A stretch of DNA of 64,000 nucleotides from Asterella californica (Eukaryota; Streptophyta; Marchantiopsida; Marchantiales; Aytoniaceae): positions 16,958,001 through 17,022,000 of the forward strand of contig JAYKYS010000004.1 in NCBI GenBank assembly GCA_036924285.1. The letters are read 5' to 3'. Below, one piece after another: positions 34,064 to 46,126 of this stretch (positions within the stretch are counted from its first letter, which is position 1; each line of letters starts with the position of its first letter). Below the pieces are notes generated by a model. That model searched no databases and was not told the DNA's origin. It worked only from the letters and a program-made list of their open reading frames with translations. The position numbers were made by a program, and so were the translations under genes.

Positions 34064-34660
34064 TCAAAAATCTTTGAACTCCTTCGTGATCTTAGGCAAG
34101 GAGCCATCCCTCAGATAATCTTTGTTCCGCTCGTGGTTTGCTGATACAGTTAGAAATTGTACTGCTCTCTTGCCATCCTGACTTATGATCTGCGAATAAG
34201 TAGATCCATCATCCAAAACCTTGGTCTCCATCCTCACAACTGTAATGTAAAGTTGACCGAGTATCACCGGGTATGATGTATTATCTTGAACAAAGAAGTT
34301 TTGTTCAATAGTTACATCTCCAACCTTCACTCTCACATCAGGACAAGCCCATAAAGTTCTCCTCGTGTGTTGTTCGCTGTTCTGATCATCCAACCATGAT
34401 CTATATCAACAGACCATCCACCTTGCTTGTATATGTCCTTAGAGAAAATATTGATCTCTGAACCATGATTAATGAGAGCAACCACCGGATATGTCATCTC
34501 TCTTACCTTCACTAAGACTTCAGTAGTTGCTCTAGCCCAATGTCCTCTAGTGTAATGACTAGAGATCTTGTCATCACTATCGTCCTCAAACCGAACCTTG
34601 CGGTTGATGCAGCGCTGAGCTAGTTCTAACTCTTCCTCTTTTGATATCCTTGTGTCTAAT
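34064..34660 (-). pseudogene. Element D protease region
   Basis: Translation gives SSHYTRGHWARATTE, ALINHGSEINIFSKDIYKQG, then VKVGDVTIEQNFFVQDNTSY, PVILGQLYITVVRMETKV and LPKITKEF, collinear with the A and B proteases. The catalytic Asp of the DHGSE-like motif is Asn here, so it would be inactive. An in-frame stop lies near 34394, after DHGW. Confidence 0.8.
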
Positions 34661-34698
34661 GCATTAGACGCAACGGTTTCTCCTTCTAATTATCTTTT

Positions 34699-36434
34699 TC
34701 ATTTGATGATATCAATAATGACATCATGAAACTCCTTCTTGGCAATCCCAAGAATTTCTCGCAAGGTAAACTCGATCTTGGCATTGAGTACTCTCTCTTC
34801 TAGTACTCCTTTCAGATTCGTAGCAGCTTCAATATCAGACTGAAGCTTGTATGAAGGAGATTTATCTTTCTCTTTACCTCTGCTCTTCTCTGACTTTTCA
34901 GGAGTAGAGGATATGACCTCTTCCATAGTCTCCTCTGGTAGAGACATAATCTCTAGTCTGAACTTTTCTCCTCTTGTTTGCCTCTTGGGAGCTGCTTTCT
35001 CTTCGCTAGGGCCTGCTTCATCTCGTTTGCGCTTCTCCTCCATGAGAGCCTCATGTTGACTCTTCGTCAAATAAGCATGTACAGACATTGTATCCACAGA
35101 ATCATCCCATCCAGTAGCATCCTTGATTGCCGTGGCTGTTTTGAACAACTCCTCCTTTGTCATTTTCCCTTTTTGTTCGTGCTCACCGCGTAATTCTACA
35201 TATCAAGAGTATCTCCATGCTTCCTAGAAGCACTTCTTTCTCGTACTACCTCAACTCCATAAGTAGCAGCTTCTATCGACGTAATAGCATGCTGAGATAG
35301 ATACTCCTCCAGTACTTGCTTCATTCTTCCTTTCTCGAAGTTGGTTCTAAAAATCTCTCCATTATTTTTCAAAGCAATCTTTCCTTCCTTCCAATAGACT
35401 ACTCCATCTCGTAGAGTTTTGACAAAATCACCACACTCTTTTCGAGCAGGATCTGAACTATCACACCAAATGCATCTTTGTACATAATCTTGCTTAGAAG
35501 CAGGTCTAGTATCATGTGCTCCTCCCTTCTTTTCCAACCTTGCTAACTTGATTTGCAAGTCCCTAATCCCTTTTACCAACTCTTCCATAGCATCTCTTTG
35601 CGATGTAATTTTTAGGACATGAATAGTAGGAAGTGGAACTTGAGATACATGCACAATAGGTGCTTGCACATTAGGTACCATTGGTTGCCTATGAGGTAGT
35701 ATGATCGGCGATGGTCTCTCTTGTCTTGCCACCACATTCTCTCTCCGGTACTCTCGTTTGGCAAGTACACTCACTGCTTCTGAGACTTTTCTCTAGTCAG
35801 TTGTGAGTCCGTTATCTTCCATCTTATCTTCCAGAAGCAGCTTCAACTCCTTTTGTAATTCATTGTTAGTTGCTTGCAAAAACAACTCCACCTTGTCGTT
35901 CACCAGTGGGAGCTTCTCCATCCGAGACAACTGAAGGAATTGTCTCTCAAACTCCCCAAATAGCTTTGTGGCAACAAGTCCTTTGTTGGGTTTGTTTACC
36001 CACTCCATGAATGACTTCTTAGTCACTCGGTCTACATCCTCTAAAGAATATTCTTCTTTCAGCTGAAGAGTAAATCCTTCTCATGTAGCACCATGAGATC
36101 GGATGATGTCCTTCACATGCTCTCGTAGCTCAAGTACGACAGCAAGCTCAAATTTACTCACCATCTCTCTTTCTGACACCTTACTCAACTCCATCTTTCG
36201 AGAATAGTACTTTAGGTACTTGGATATGTTATTCTCGTTAAACTCAAACATTGCTTCTTTCCGTTCAGTGACTTGCTGTTGTTGCATTACCAACGCGAAT
36301 GCCTCAAGCAATCGCATATCAGACCGTGAAAGCTTGGTCATATTTGGAACCTCTCCAGATGTAAAAGTCTCATTTACGTAATGATCCAACCCTTCAATGT
36401 CCATGGTGGCAAAATCCATGCACGTACCTCTCAC
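34699..36434 (-). pseudogene. Element D gag, broken
   Basis: Four consecutive frames (36434-36081, 36026-35793, 35774-35196, 35163-34699) add up to the same Gag as in A and B: SRKMELSKVSEREMVSKFEL, DRVTKKSFMEWVNKPNKGL, and a knuckle CIWCDSSDPARKEC in which the His of CCHC is Pro. The C-terminal domain is IEFTLREILGIAKKEFHDVI. The interrupting stops at 36081, 35793 and 34699 replace Trp, Trp and Arg of the relatives. Confidence 0.85.
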
Positions 36435-36475
36435 CTTAGACGTTTCACGTCGAGTTCATCAGCTATCGTATAACG

Positions 36476-37024
36476 TGTTTTTTTGTCTAGGAATACACGG
36501 GGTATATGGCTGTGTAGAGATAGGTGACTTGAACAGGTTGGCTCTGAACCTTGATCCTTCAACCCTAATGTTCTCTATCTACTCTTCTCGGACAAGTGAT
36601 CTTGTATCTCTCGACGCAAGATTTAAAGGTTGTTACGGTTCAATGATCGTATAAGTTGTACAAATTTGTGTTGCATACATATCCTTTTGTACTCTATCTG
36701 AAATAATCATCTATGTATTATCTGCATGCAAGTAACTCTAAATCACTAGAAGCGTGATTTAACAACTTCTCAAAGACGCTAGCTACCCATCAGTTTGTCC
36801 ACCACAACTCTATTTGATATAACCGAAAGATACTATAGGATCGCTCAACCAACTTGATCAAGTCTCGATACAACTTGCTGTACACCTTGGCCTACCAAGA
36901 ATTCCAGCAAGGTAAAGCATGCATGTTCCAAGACACTACTCAGATCTCAATATAGCATCAACGGCGGTAGTACCTGGCAGCTCCGAGAACCCAAACAGCG
37001 GTTTATGACTCATGACCACTCCGT
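36476..37024 (-). repeat. Element D LTR, part
   Basis: The inner LTR edge is set by the primer-site block shared with B (GTTTCACGTCGAGTTCA at ~36452-36468 in plus orientation). The LTR runs rightward until the B terminus TGTCGGAG at 37025. CCGT at 37021-37024 is the likely B target duplication. Confidence 0.6.
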
Positions 37025-38396
37025 TGTCGGAGTGTGATCCGTCTACCTAGGAAAGCGCCGGGCTTCTGGCTGTGGTTGTTTACTCAAGAGGTTGGCTTTC
37101 AGGTCACAACAGGAGCTATAAACACTCACACAGGAGTGTAGGATCCTCTAATATGCTCAAAAGTGAAATCTAGGTCTCACTAGTAGTAATAGGTTTAGAC
37201 GGTGAACTTTGGCACTCAAAGAGAGGAAAACTATGAAGGTTTAGACTTCTAAACTTCCCCTACATGTAAATGAGGCACTACTGAACACACACACGAAGTT
37301 TCAGCCTGAGATTGAATTCTAGCACCGAGATGTTGACAGAAAAGTTCTGAATAAGAGAATTATGGCAATTTCTGGTACCTAGACAGCTATTCAGACATAG
37401 AACAGAGAATTGGCTCGATGAATTTCAAATCTTCTCACAGTATTTGAAGTCTACAGGATGTTGAACATCCCTGTGAAGTTGGGACTCCTGATTGTTTGTA
37501 GAACTCCAGATCTCCTTCTCTAAAGTCGCTGCTCTAGATAAAGAGCTTTTCAGACCCCCTCTGCTTCAGCGGCCACCCTGAATTACTCAGTTACTCAAAT
37601 GATTCGAAACTTTTTGGACAGTCGTAGCCCTCCTGACAGTGAACGCAACCACGAAGTTTTGAAGTGATTTCCTCAATTCTGCTGCAATTGGCACCGAAAA
37701 CCCCAAAATCAACAAAAGTGATGCAGTTTTGACACAATCCGAACTTCAATTGGGCATAACTCCTTGTTTATTGATCCAAATCGAGGAAAAATTTCACTGA
37801 CAGTGCTTGGCACGACGAGCTCTCTCTTCCTGTGTTCTCAGATTTCGAAGATACCTCACCAATTGCTCGAACTCCACTCTAGAGCTCTGTTTCTAAACTT
37901 AGAGTTTTACAAAAGACAAAAATGGACCAATGGGAGTTCATAGCTCCACTTGATTGTCCTTTTGTGCCTTAAACTGCCTGGTAACTTATTTACACTCATA
38001 GGCTACCACGTCAAGCCCCCTAGAGTGTCAGCGTAAAACTTAAACTACCTAAAATGACACGTAGCCCCGAAAATTAACTTAAATCAGCTAGAAAGCGTGC
38101 ATGGGCGACAAGTAAGTACAACCCATGAGCTCAAACCCCTATCAGCATGGAAACCCTAAGTTATGTACATTGAACGTCATAGACAAGTAAGAAGTCACTT
38201 GCACAAGCGCACAAATGCTTGAACAAGATAACTAACATACTATCAGCCTACTAGGACTCAAAATAGTGCTAACACCTAATGCAAAGGTGTCAAACATATA
38301 CATAAAGGACTAGAAGTAGTATGAGCTAACTTCTAGAACTACTAAACCTAAGCGTCAGAGTAGAAGTCAAGCATGTAGCCGCCAAATGACGCGACA
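37025..38396 (-). repeat. Element B 3' LTR
   Basis: In plus orientation it starts TGTCGGAGTG and ends GACGCGACA, 1,372 bp long. Copies are at 42047-43326 (solo) and from 63650. The element-sense LTR is TGTCGCG...CACTCCGACA. CCGT precedes it at 37021-37024. Confidence 0.93.
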
Positions 38397-38410
38397 TCCA
38401 CCCCCTCTGA
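38397..38410 (-). promoter_or_regulatory. Polypurine tract of B
   Basis: On the minus strand GAGGGGGTGGA directly precedes the LTR start TGTCG. The same tract precedes the A LTR at 40862 and 49750. Confidence 0.8.
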
Positions 38411-39778
38411 ACCTGCACATCCTCCGGTATGTGCCAGATCCAGATCAAGACTCTTCAGCTTCAACTTCAAATTCATCTTCAACCTCCATTGAGTCTTCAG
38501 CTTCATCCTCAGTAAGCTCTGCAATGTTCTGGTTGTCCCCTCTCCTTCTAAAGAGCTTGATTCTCTTCCCTGCGACAGGTATCTTGAGCACTGCACCATC
38601 TAACTCTCTCAAAGAGTATGTGGCATTATCATAAACTTCTAACACCACATAAGGTCCGAACCATCTCTTGGAAAACTTTCTGATAGCGCTATGCTGATTA
38701 TCAAGACTACTATCATAGACTAACACCCAATCACCTTCCTTAACTGGTTTGGGTCGTAATCTATGCGTTCTATCAAATCTGCCTTTGTTTCTCTCTCTAG
38801 CAGTCTTTAACCTTTCCACAGCTTTGGCAACATCCTCAGGTCTTTGTTCCAACTGCTGGATCCTTAATGCAAGAAGATCCTCCGTACTTCTACCATCTTC
38901 CCATGACAAAACATTCCAAGTAGGCACAACCTCCTCAATCGGCATCACAAGTTTTTGCCCTAGTATCAACTCTGCTGGCATGTAACCTGTAACGGTACTA
39001 TGAGTTGTACGATCTGCCCACAAAGCAAATGGTAGCAGTCTAGGCCATTCACGGATCTTACCCTTGCAAGCTTTTACCAAAGCTTTGATGATTGGCGATG
39101 ACCTCTTTCGCTCTTGCCATTTCCTTCAGGATTGTAAGCAGTGGTTAACGCCAACTTGATTCCCAATCGCTTGAAGAACTCAACTGCTTCTTATGCATCC
39201 AGCTCATCCCTATCTGCAGTGATCTTTCCCACACACCCATACCTACAAATAATATCTTCAAGTAGAAAGCGACAGACACTAGCAGTGGTCTTCGTCCTCA
39301 GAGCACGGCCTTCGACTTGGTTAGATAGATCTTCTCTAGCCAAGACTATATACCTCATTGTCCAAGTCCAAATGGCATAATTACCAGATCAACTACCCAT
39401 TTATAATGAATGGCTAAAGGATAAGTAGGATGCAATCCATCACGATGACGTACATTGGAGTACATCTGGCAGGGTATACAGGATGAAACAAACTGTACTA
39501 CATCCTTATACATACCCTTCCACCAATACTTTTCCTTCATCTTGGCAAATGTAGCCCAAACTCCTCTATGACCAGCCCATAAACTCTCATGAAACTCCTT
39601 GATCAGCTTCTGCTGCAATTCCAAGTCACATACTACCCGCTGCGGTATACCTCCTTGTAGCTTAGGGCGCTTCCATAGATGTCCTCCATGTAAAAAGTAA
39701 CCATAAGCTGTTCTACGGATCCTCTTGAAATTTGCATCAGACCAGCCTTCCTGCCTTTCCAGTGAACTCAAATAGCGC
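38411..39778 (-). pseudogene. Element B integrase
   Basis: Two frames (39771-39355 and 39080-38445) give the zinc-binding end (EFHESLWAGHRGVWATF and CIPCQ), the start of the catalytic core (VVDLVIMP), the core end (WPRLLPFALWADRTTHSTVT) and a GPY/F-like module RRWFGPYVVLEV...YSLRELDG. Stops and frame slips at ~39100-39350 interrupt the middle of the core, where ADRDEL and the catalytic Glu region fall. The integrase would insert cDNA into the host genome; this copy cannot. Confidence 0.85.
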
Positions 39779-39892
39779 TGTCGTGATGTGAATTATTTCA
39801 CATAGTGAATAATTCACCTCTCGGTTAGAAGTTAGTCTCTCTAAGTGAAGCTAAGACCTCAGAGAAGTCGATTCTGGAGGAAGTGTCCATTC
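39779..39892 (+). repeat. Element A LTR1, 114-bp stub
   Basis: Matches the first 114 bases of LTR2 and LTR3, including a terminal hairpin GTGAATTATT...AATAATTCAC. It then breaks off at GTCCATTC, and 11 filler bases lead into integrase sequence at 39904. Confidence 0.92.
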
Positions 39893-39903
39893 CACTACGT
39901 CCA

Positions 39904-40861
39904 TCCAACTACGTGGAGGGACGAGCACTGCGAACGAAGACTACCGAGAACATATGTAGATTCGTGCTGGAAGATATTATCTGTCGTTATGGATCTGTTG
40001 GAAGACTACGAGCAGATAGGGGTGAGCTGAGAGGTGCAGAAGCGAATGAGTTCTTTGCTCGTTATGGAGTAAAGCTTCGACTTACTACTACCATGAATCC
40101 AGAAGGGATTGGTAAGAGTGAACGAGGACACCCTTCTATTGTTCACGCTTTAGTGAAAGCATGTGATGGTAGGCCTAGAGAATGGCCGAGACTACTCCCA
40201 TTTGCTTTATGGGCTGATAGAACTACACACTGTACCACGACTGGCTATATGCCGGTTGAGCTTATGTTGGGACAGAAACCGATCATGCTTGCTGAGGAGG
40301 ACTTTCCTACGTGGGCTACGCTACCGTGGGAAGATGAGATAGATCATACTTCACTCCTTGCTTTACGAACTAGGCAGTTGGAGCGAAGGGAGGAGGATCT
40401 TGCTGAGGCGCAAGAGAAGCTGAAGGTGGCTCGAGTCAGAAACAAAGAGCGTTTCGACAAGACTCACCGACTACGACCAAAGCCAATACGTGTTGGTGAT
40501 TGGGTTCTGATGTATGATAGCACGCTGGAGAACCAGCATTCTACACTTCGTAAGTTCTCGCGAAGATGGTTCGGGCCTTATGTTGTGTTAGATGTTTACG
40601 AGAATGCCACTTATAGTTTACGTGAGCTGGATGGTACTCCTTTGAAACTATCTGTGGCCGGCAAGCGAGTGAAGTTGTTCAAACAACGTGGAGAATCAGT
40701 AGATTTGTTCAACTTTCTGGAGTCTGAGAAGATGACAAGAGATGAAGACGCCCCGGCTACTGAAGAGGCTGAGGCGGAAGAGAACGATGCTGATGAAGAA
40801 CAAACCGAAGACTGAAGAGGTTGGCACATGCCGGAGGATGTGCAGGTTTGGAGGGGGTGGA
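39904..40861 (+). pseudogene. Element A integrase tail, tandem copy with intact catalytic Glu
   Basis: Near-identical to 48792-49749. It encodes NYVEGRALRTKTTENICRF, LRADRGELRG, NPEGIGKSERGHPS and the GPY/F-like WFGPYVVLDV, ending EEQTED. Unlike the downstream copy it keeps the Glu and Arg of KSERGH. It starts in mid-domain, with no N-terminal zinc finger and no first catalytic Asp, so it is a remnant. An open frame nevertheless spans 39883-40815. Confidence 0.88.
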
Positions 40862-41280
40862 TGTCGTGATGTGAATTATTCCACATAGTGAATAATTCAC
40901 CTCTCGGTTAGAAGTGAGTCTTTCTAAGTGAAGCTAAGACCTCAGAGAAGTCGATTCTGGAGGAAGTGTCCATTCGAAAATCTGAAAACACCACGGTGTG
41001 GGTCTCGTCGCGCTGATCACCGTGGTATGTTCAAAAGTTGCAAACGGAGTTGCAGGCGAAAAGTTACTTGGAGTTATTCTACAAGATTTTTGATACCGGG
41101 AAATTTACCATAAATCAGAGTGAGTTCGAAAAATACTTTTTAGATTTTTCTCATGTAGATTATGGTATGTAGTATTTGTTTAAAATTCGAAATGTACAAA
41201 AAGAGCATGTTTAGAGAAAGTTATGGCACTTCGTGTTAGCAAAGGAAAGATGAAATACCGCAACTTTCTAGCATATTAGC

Positions 41281-41470
41281 TTAGAAACTGGTCTTCAAAA
41301 CCAGTTGTGAGATCAGCTTCCGTGGTGTAGCTGAGAAACTTGTAGGGAGGAGGTCTCCGGATCAAATCCCTTCAGACTCACAACCGGCTTGGAGTAGGCT
41401 GGCCCCTTCGGGGGAATATGAGGGGCACCAAGTTGCCTAGGGGCGGGACACTAGATGTCCCTTAAACATA
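41281..41470 (+). other. Structured tRNA-like block in the A LTR
   Basis: 41286-41306 forms a 7-bp stem with the 7-base loop CTTCAAA, an anticodon-arm shape with UCA in the anticodon place. It is followed by a TTGTGAG...CTCACAA closing stem, a CAGC/GCTG stem, box-A-like TGGTGTAGCTGAG and box-B-like GGATCAAATCCC. CCCCTTCGGGGG and GGGACACTAGATGTCCC hairpins come next. The same block is at about 50169-50358 in LTR3. Confidence 0.5.
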
Positions 41471-42046
41471 CCGTGAATGCGGGGACCGACTCGGTGGCCG
41501 TCCGTACAGATGAACCTGCGAAGCTTAGTGAAATAGTCTTCTTACGTATAGATTTATTATCAGTGATTTATTTTTCTGCTGCCATCTGTTTAGGGCGTCT
41601 TTTACTCCTGCCAGGTGACACTGAAGGTTACGTAGGGTGGGGGAAAACCCAGAGGGGTGTACTCCGGAGAGAGAGAATTCTCAGTCCATTGTCCATTATC
41701 GCATTATCGAAGTTTGTCGATCATCGAGCAGTGTAGAGTTTACCGTGCGGGAGCTATCGAGTAGAGAGAAACAGTAGAGCTGAGGAAAGAAATTTTACAC
41801 AGAGGTTACGTCTGAAGAGAACTTCTGTCTGATCAGAGTTTTGATATCGAGGGATTGAGAGTAGAGAGCAGAATCGAGTAGAGAGGAGACCAAGAACTTG
41901 TACGTGCATCTTTCTGAATAGAAAACGGGAAGCTTCTAGGTGAACGCGCTGGTGCTTCACAGGAGCAGTTTTCTGATATTCTGAGTTACTGAACGTGAGC
42001 TTTGCAATCTGAATGATCTGGAGTTGAAGATCTACTTGCACGCCGT

Positions 42047-43326
42047 TGTCGGAGTGTAATCCGTCTACCTAGGAAAGCGCCGGGCTGCTGGCTGTGGTTG
42101 TTCACTCAAGAGGTTGGCTTTCAGATCACAATAGGGCTATAAACACTCACACAGATGTGTAAGATCTAGTAATATACCCAGAAGGCGAAATTCAGGTCTA
42201 GCTGGCAGTAATAGGATTCGGCGGTGAACTTTGACACTCACGGAGAGGAAAACTATGAAGGTTTAGACCTCTAAACTTCCCCTACATGCAAATGAGGTAC
42301 TACTGAACTCACAGAGGAAATTTCAGCCTGAGATCAAATTCTGACACGGAGATATGAACAGAAAAGTTTTGAGCAAGAAAACTACGGCAATTTCTGGTAC
42401 CTAGCTGGCTATTTCAACCTATAACAGGAGTTTGGCTCGATCAATTTCGAAGTTTCTTACAGGATTTGCAGTCTACAGGGTGCTGAACATCCCTGTGAAG
42501 TTGGGACTCTTGAATGTACACAGAACTGTAGATCTCCTCCTCTGAAGTCGCTGCTCTAGATTAAGAGCTTTTCAGACCCCCTCAGCTTCAGCGGCCGCCC
42601 TGAATTACTCAGTTGCTCAATCGATATGAAACTTTTTGTGAAATCGTAGCCCTGCTGGCGGAGAACACAACCTCGAAGTTTTGAAGCAATTTCCTCAAAT
42701 CTGCTGCGAGTGACACTGAAAACCCTAAATCCAACCAAAATGATTCAATTCTAGCACAATCCGAACTTCAATTGCTCATAACTCCGTCTTTATTGACTCA
42801 AATCGATCGAAATTTTCACTGGAAGTGCTTGGCATGACGAGACCTCTCTCCCTGTGCTCTCAGATTTCGAAGATCCCTCACCAAATGCTCGAACTCCACT
42901 CTAGAGCTCTGTTTCTAAATTTAGAGTTTAACAAAAGACAAAAACAGACCAATGGGAGTTCATAGCTCCACTTGGTTGTCCTTTAGTACCATAAACCATG
43001 TGGCAACTTAGTTTTACTCATAGGCTACCACGTCAAGCTCCCTAGAGTGCCAGCGTAAAACTTAAACTACCTAAAACGACACGCAGCCCCGAAAAATAAC
43101 TTAAATCAGCTAGAAAGCGTGCATGGGCGACACGCAAATACAACCCATGAGCTTAAGCCCTATCAACATGGTAATCAACCTACTGACTCAAAATAGTGTT
43201 AACACCGTATGCAAAGGTGTCAAACATATACATAAGCGGCTAGAAGTAATATAAGCTAACTTCTAGAACTACTAAACTCGAGCTTCAGAGTAGAAGTTAA
43301 GCATGTAGCCGCCAAGTAGCACGACA
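42047..43326 (-). mobile_element. Solo LTR of the B family
   Basis: In plus orientation it runs TGTCGGAGTG to GCACGACA, 1,280 bp, similar throughout to 37025-38396. It is flanked by CCGT on both sides (42043-42046 and 43327-43330). The uninterrupted A sequence at 52956-52965 confirms the target. A solo LTR normally arises by recombination between two LTRs of one element. Confidence 0.92.
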
Positions 43327-43476
43327 CCGTGTGTTTTATCTTGACCAAATCGAGAACGTGGTGGTGTGGTTTCTTGCGGTCCGTATTTCGTGTGTGATTT
43401 TTGTCCTCCTCTTCACGATCGTATCACAGCTAGAAGGTTCGCCCTTCCCAGGAAACTCTCGCCTCGACATACAATC

Positions 43477-43494
43477 TGGTGCTTCCACTGAGAG
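43477..43494 (+). promoter_or_regulatory. Primer-binding site of A
   Basis: TGGTGCTTCCACTGAGAG starts seven bases after LTR2. A TGG start fits pairing with a tRNA CCA end. The tRNA was not identified. Confidence 0.5.
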
Positions 43495-43543
43495 ATCTTG
43501 GGGTGATTGATTGAGAAGGTTGAGTTTACTACAAGGAGAAGAG

Positions 43544-45617
43544 ATGGATCGCAAGAGTGCTGCGGCTGCTACCTCTACGCATGCTGCATCTACATCTACT
43601 GCAGCTCCTTCTGTAGCGCCAGCGGCTACAGCGACGTCTGCACCTGGTCTGGATACAGCTGAGATCCTGAAGACGCTTGCGGCCCTGGTCCAACAACATC
43701 CGATCGTTGGAGGGGGTGAGTTGAAATCTACCAAAGCTTTGCAAGCGATAGTGAATAGATGCGGTAGATTTGAAGGTAGAGATATTTCTAGATATCTGCG
43801 TGAATATAGAGGAGAGATGGAACTAGTTAGAGTTACTGATGCTGAGATGATAGGGAGTTTCGAATTAGTTGTAATCCCTGAGTTGCGGGACCAAGTTAGG
43901 GATGTACAGAGAAGAAATCTAGGTGTGTGGATGAGTTTTGAGCGATCTCTTCGAGAGGAGTTTCTTGAAGAAGATTCAGAGAGAGTCACTAGAAGAACGT
44001 TTCTAGACTGGGTTGAGCAGCAACCTGGTCGTATGATGAGTCTGAATGAGATGTTGAGAGAGTTTGATCGGAGATACCGGCAACTCTCAACTCTAGAGCG
44101 CATAACTCTAGATGCTAGGAGAACTGAACTTTTTCTTGCAAGCTACCGATGATGCTACGGCAGATCGGTTATGCTTTATGTTGGCTGACCGATCGACTGA
44201 AGGAGGAGTTACTGCTGATTGGGGGAGAGTTGAGGATGCTGTTGCTGTATTGACGAGACAAAGGCGTGGAAGAGTGGCTGTGGGAGGACGTCCGCTTGCA
44301 GAAGTGACCGCTCAACCTCGCACTGCTCCTCAAGTACAGCAACCTCCGGCTCCTGCTCCCAGACCTGTTGTACCGGCTGCAGTACCTTTGATACCAGTGG
44401 TGCCAGTTCCTGCACAAAGGGCACCGATTCAAAGACCTGCAGAGAACCATGGACAGCAGAACCAGATCGAAGACCTGATTCGGCAGATAAGAGAACTGAA
44501 GGTGGAGCTAACTGACCTGCAGAGACAGCAGCCACCGGCGCCTGCTGCTGCACTTCCAGGAGGTGCTCCTGTTCGCAGATGTATCTGGTGTGACAGTCCT
44601 GATCATTTTCGTGGAGACTGTCAAGAACTCACGGCTGCTCTGCGAGATGGTGTGGTTCGCTACCAGAACGGTAGGCTGCACCTTTCTTCTACTAGAGAGC
44701 CGCTAAGCACGCAGTTTGGACGAGGAGGCATGAGGAGTCTATCTCAGATTACAGCTGCTGCAACTGTACATGCATTGATGGCACCACCGGTAAATCCTGA
44801 TGTATATGCCGGTCACATTGAAGTTTCTTCTAGTCCTACGTTGCTAGATAGGACTACTGAGAAGAAACCTGTTCAAGTTCCTTCTGAATTACTGAAGAGA
44901 GGAGCAGAAACTATCCGTAGGGTCACAAGGTGGGGAGATCCTGTTGATGCTGCGTCTATCAAAGCATTCTTGGACGTGGATAGACACGTTCACTGGCAGG
45001 ATGCTTCTGTGGAGGAGAAGAGGCGGCGAGAAGCCTCTAAACTTGATACTGGAGCTCCAGAAGAGGCTGGGGACAGACAAAGAGTCACAAGGAGGCGAGC
45101 AGCTCTTCCTGAAGACATCCCTTCTACTTCTGCAGCTCCCCCACATGCACCAGGTCCGATGGAGGACGTGCAGAGATCCCAGCAGGAGCCAACGACTGCT
45201 CGTAGACGGTTCACTGCCCAAGAGAAGGGGAAAGGACCGGCTTACAAGTTGACAGCAGATATCGAGACTTCTACGGATCTCAAGAGCATCTTGGAGCAGA
45301 GAATACTTGACGCGCGAATCGAGTTTTCTCTTCGGGAGGTTCTTGGTATTGCGAAGAGGGAGTTTCACGAGCTGATCATCGACATCATCAAGCGAAAGAG
45401 ACAGGTGATGTCTGAACAAGTAGAAAGCCAGATGATAGAGATGGTAGGAGCTTCTGTTAATGATGCAGAATTCGGGAAGGTGCACTTTCAGGAGGCTGAT
45501 GATACAAAGTACCAGCAAGAAGCGTTGGTTGCTGGTACCAACACTGCTGAGTTTGATGATGATGAAGCTGACGAGGAGAGTCCAGCTGCTGATAGTGACT
45601 TCAGGAAGAGACACTAG
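43544..45617 (+). pseudogene. Element A gag
   Basis: Begins MDRKSAAAATS with an Ala/Thr/Pro-rich leader. Gag core: ALQAIVNRCGRFEGRDISRY, RTFLDWVEQQPGRMM, FDRRYRQLSTLERITL. A single-base insertion near 44137 moves the frame from TELFL to QATDDATADRL. Then follow a Pro-rich linker, a coiled segment IEDLIRQIRELKVELTDLQ, the zinc knuckle CIWCDSPDHFRGDC (CX2CX4HX4C, intact) and the C-terminal domain IEFSLREVLGIAKREFHELI. A TAG at 45615-45617 takes the place of the Trp in HWARATT. The start at 43544 is the first Met of the frame after the primer site. Confidence 0.88.
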
Positions 45618-46090
45618 GCTCGTGCTACGACGGCTACACGAGTTCGTCTCGGAAGTCTTGAACCTGTTGCTGCGTTAGTTGATCACGGTTCAGAGATCAA
45701 CATCATGTCACGAGAAGTGTACGAAAGAGGTCAGTGGCCTATCGAACTGAACCATGGTTGAGTGCTACGAGCTGCAAACAACCAGAAGGGTGAGTTATAC
45801 GACGCTTGTCCTAACGTGAGAGTGAAGCTGGGTGATGTGGAGGTAGATCAGCACTTCTTCGTGCAGTCTTTTGCTTCATATCCTGTGATTCTTGGTCAGC
45901 CTTATATCACCGCAGTTAGAATGGAGACGAAGGTGATGGACGATGGATCTCACTATGCTAGAATCCGTAGTCTAGATGACAGACGTTCTGTGCAGTTTCT
46001 GACCGTTCGTACGAACCACAAACGAAACAGACAGACTTTGAGAGATTCTCCTATCTGTAGGAGCAAGGGTTTTCAGAAACCACTCTTGTA
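45618..46090 (+). pseudogene. Element A protease
   Basis: Continues in the same register after the TAG: ARATTATRVRLG, then VAALVDHGSEINIMSREVYE with the retropepsin-like motif D-H-G-S-E, and PVILGQPYITAVRMETKV. The catalytic Asp is present; the usual T or S after it is His, as in B. A TGA at 45759-45761 replaces the Trp of HGW. The frame is lost near 46080. Confidence 0.82.
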
Positions 46091-46126
46091 GGCCGGGATA
46101 CCAAGAGTGATGGATCTGCTGTTACT

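Larger units (their letters stand above)
34064..37024 (-). mobile_element. Ty3/gypsy element D, 5' fragment (LTR, gag, protease)
   Basis: Minus-strand order is: partial LTR (37024-36476), primer-site region (~36475-36454), gag and protease, ending abruptly at ITKEF (34075). The RT, RNase H and integrase that should follow are missing at the border with E. Its LTR is interrupted at 37024 by element B, so the rest of the D LTR would lie to the right of this window. Confidence 0.8.
40862..43469 (+). repeat. Element A LTR2 (5' LTR of the full unit), with a solo B LTR inside
   Basis: Starts TGTCGTGATG after the purine tract GGAGGGGGTGGA and ends CTCGACA. It is split at 42046/43331 by the B-type LTR and its CCGT duplication. 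The remaining 1,324 bp align with LTR3. It holds the structured tRNA-like block at 41281-41470. Confidence 0.92.

Noticed and set aside
41310..41350. CTGAGAAAC in the A LTR as a hammerhead ribozyme core, as in retrozymes.
   Set aside because: The CUGANGA...GAAA core with its intervening stem is not present.
41455..41736. 93-codon frames repeated at 41455 and 50343 as duplicated genes.
   Set aside because: They are the same part of the A LTR (offset 8,888), overlapping the structured non-coding block.
45600..45640. A TAG at the gag/protease border of A, with another TAG in B at 61749-61747, suggesting programmed stop-codon readthrough.
   Set aside because: In A the TAG replaces the Trp of HWARATT, which is intact in B and D. 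In B the stop is several residues upstream, and D has no stop there. The positions are not conserved, so simple decay is more likely.
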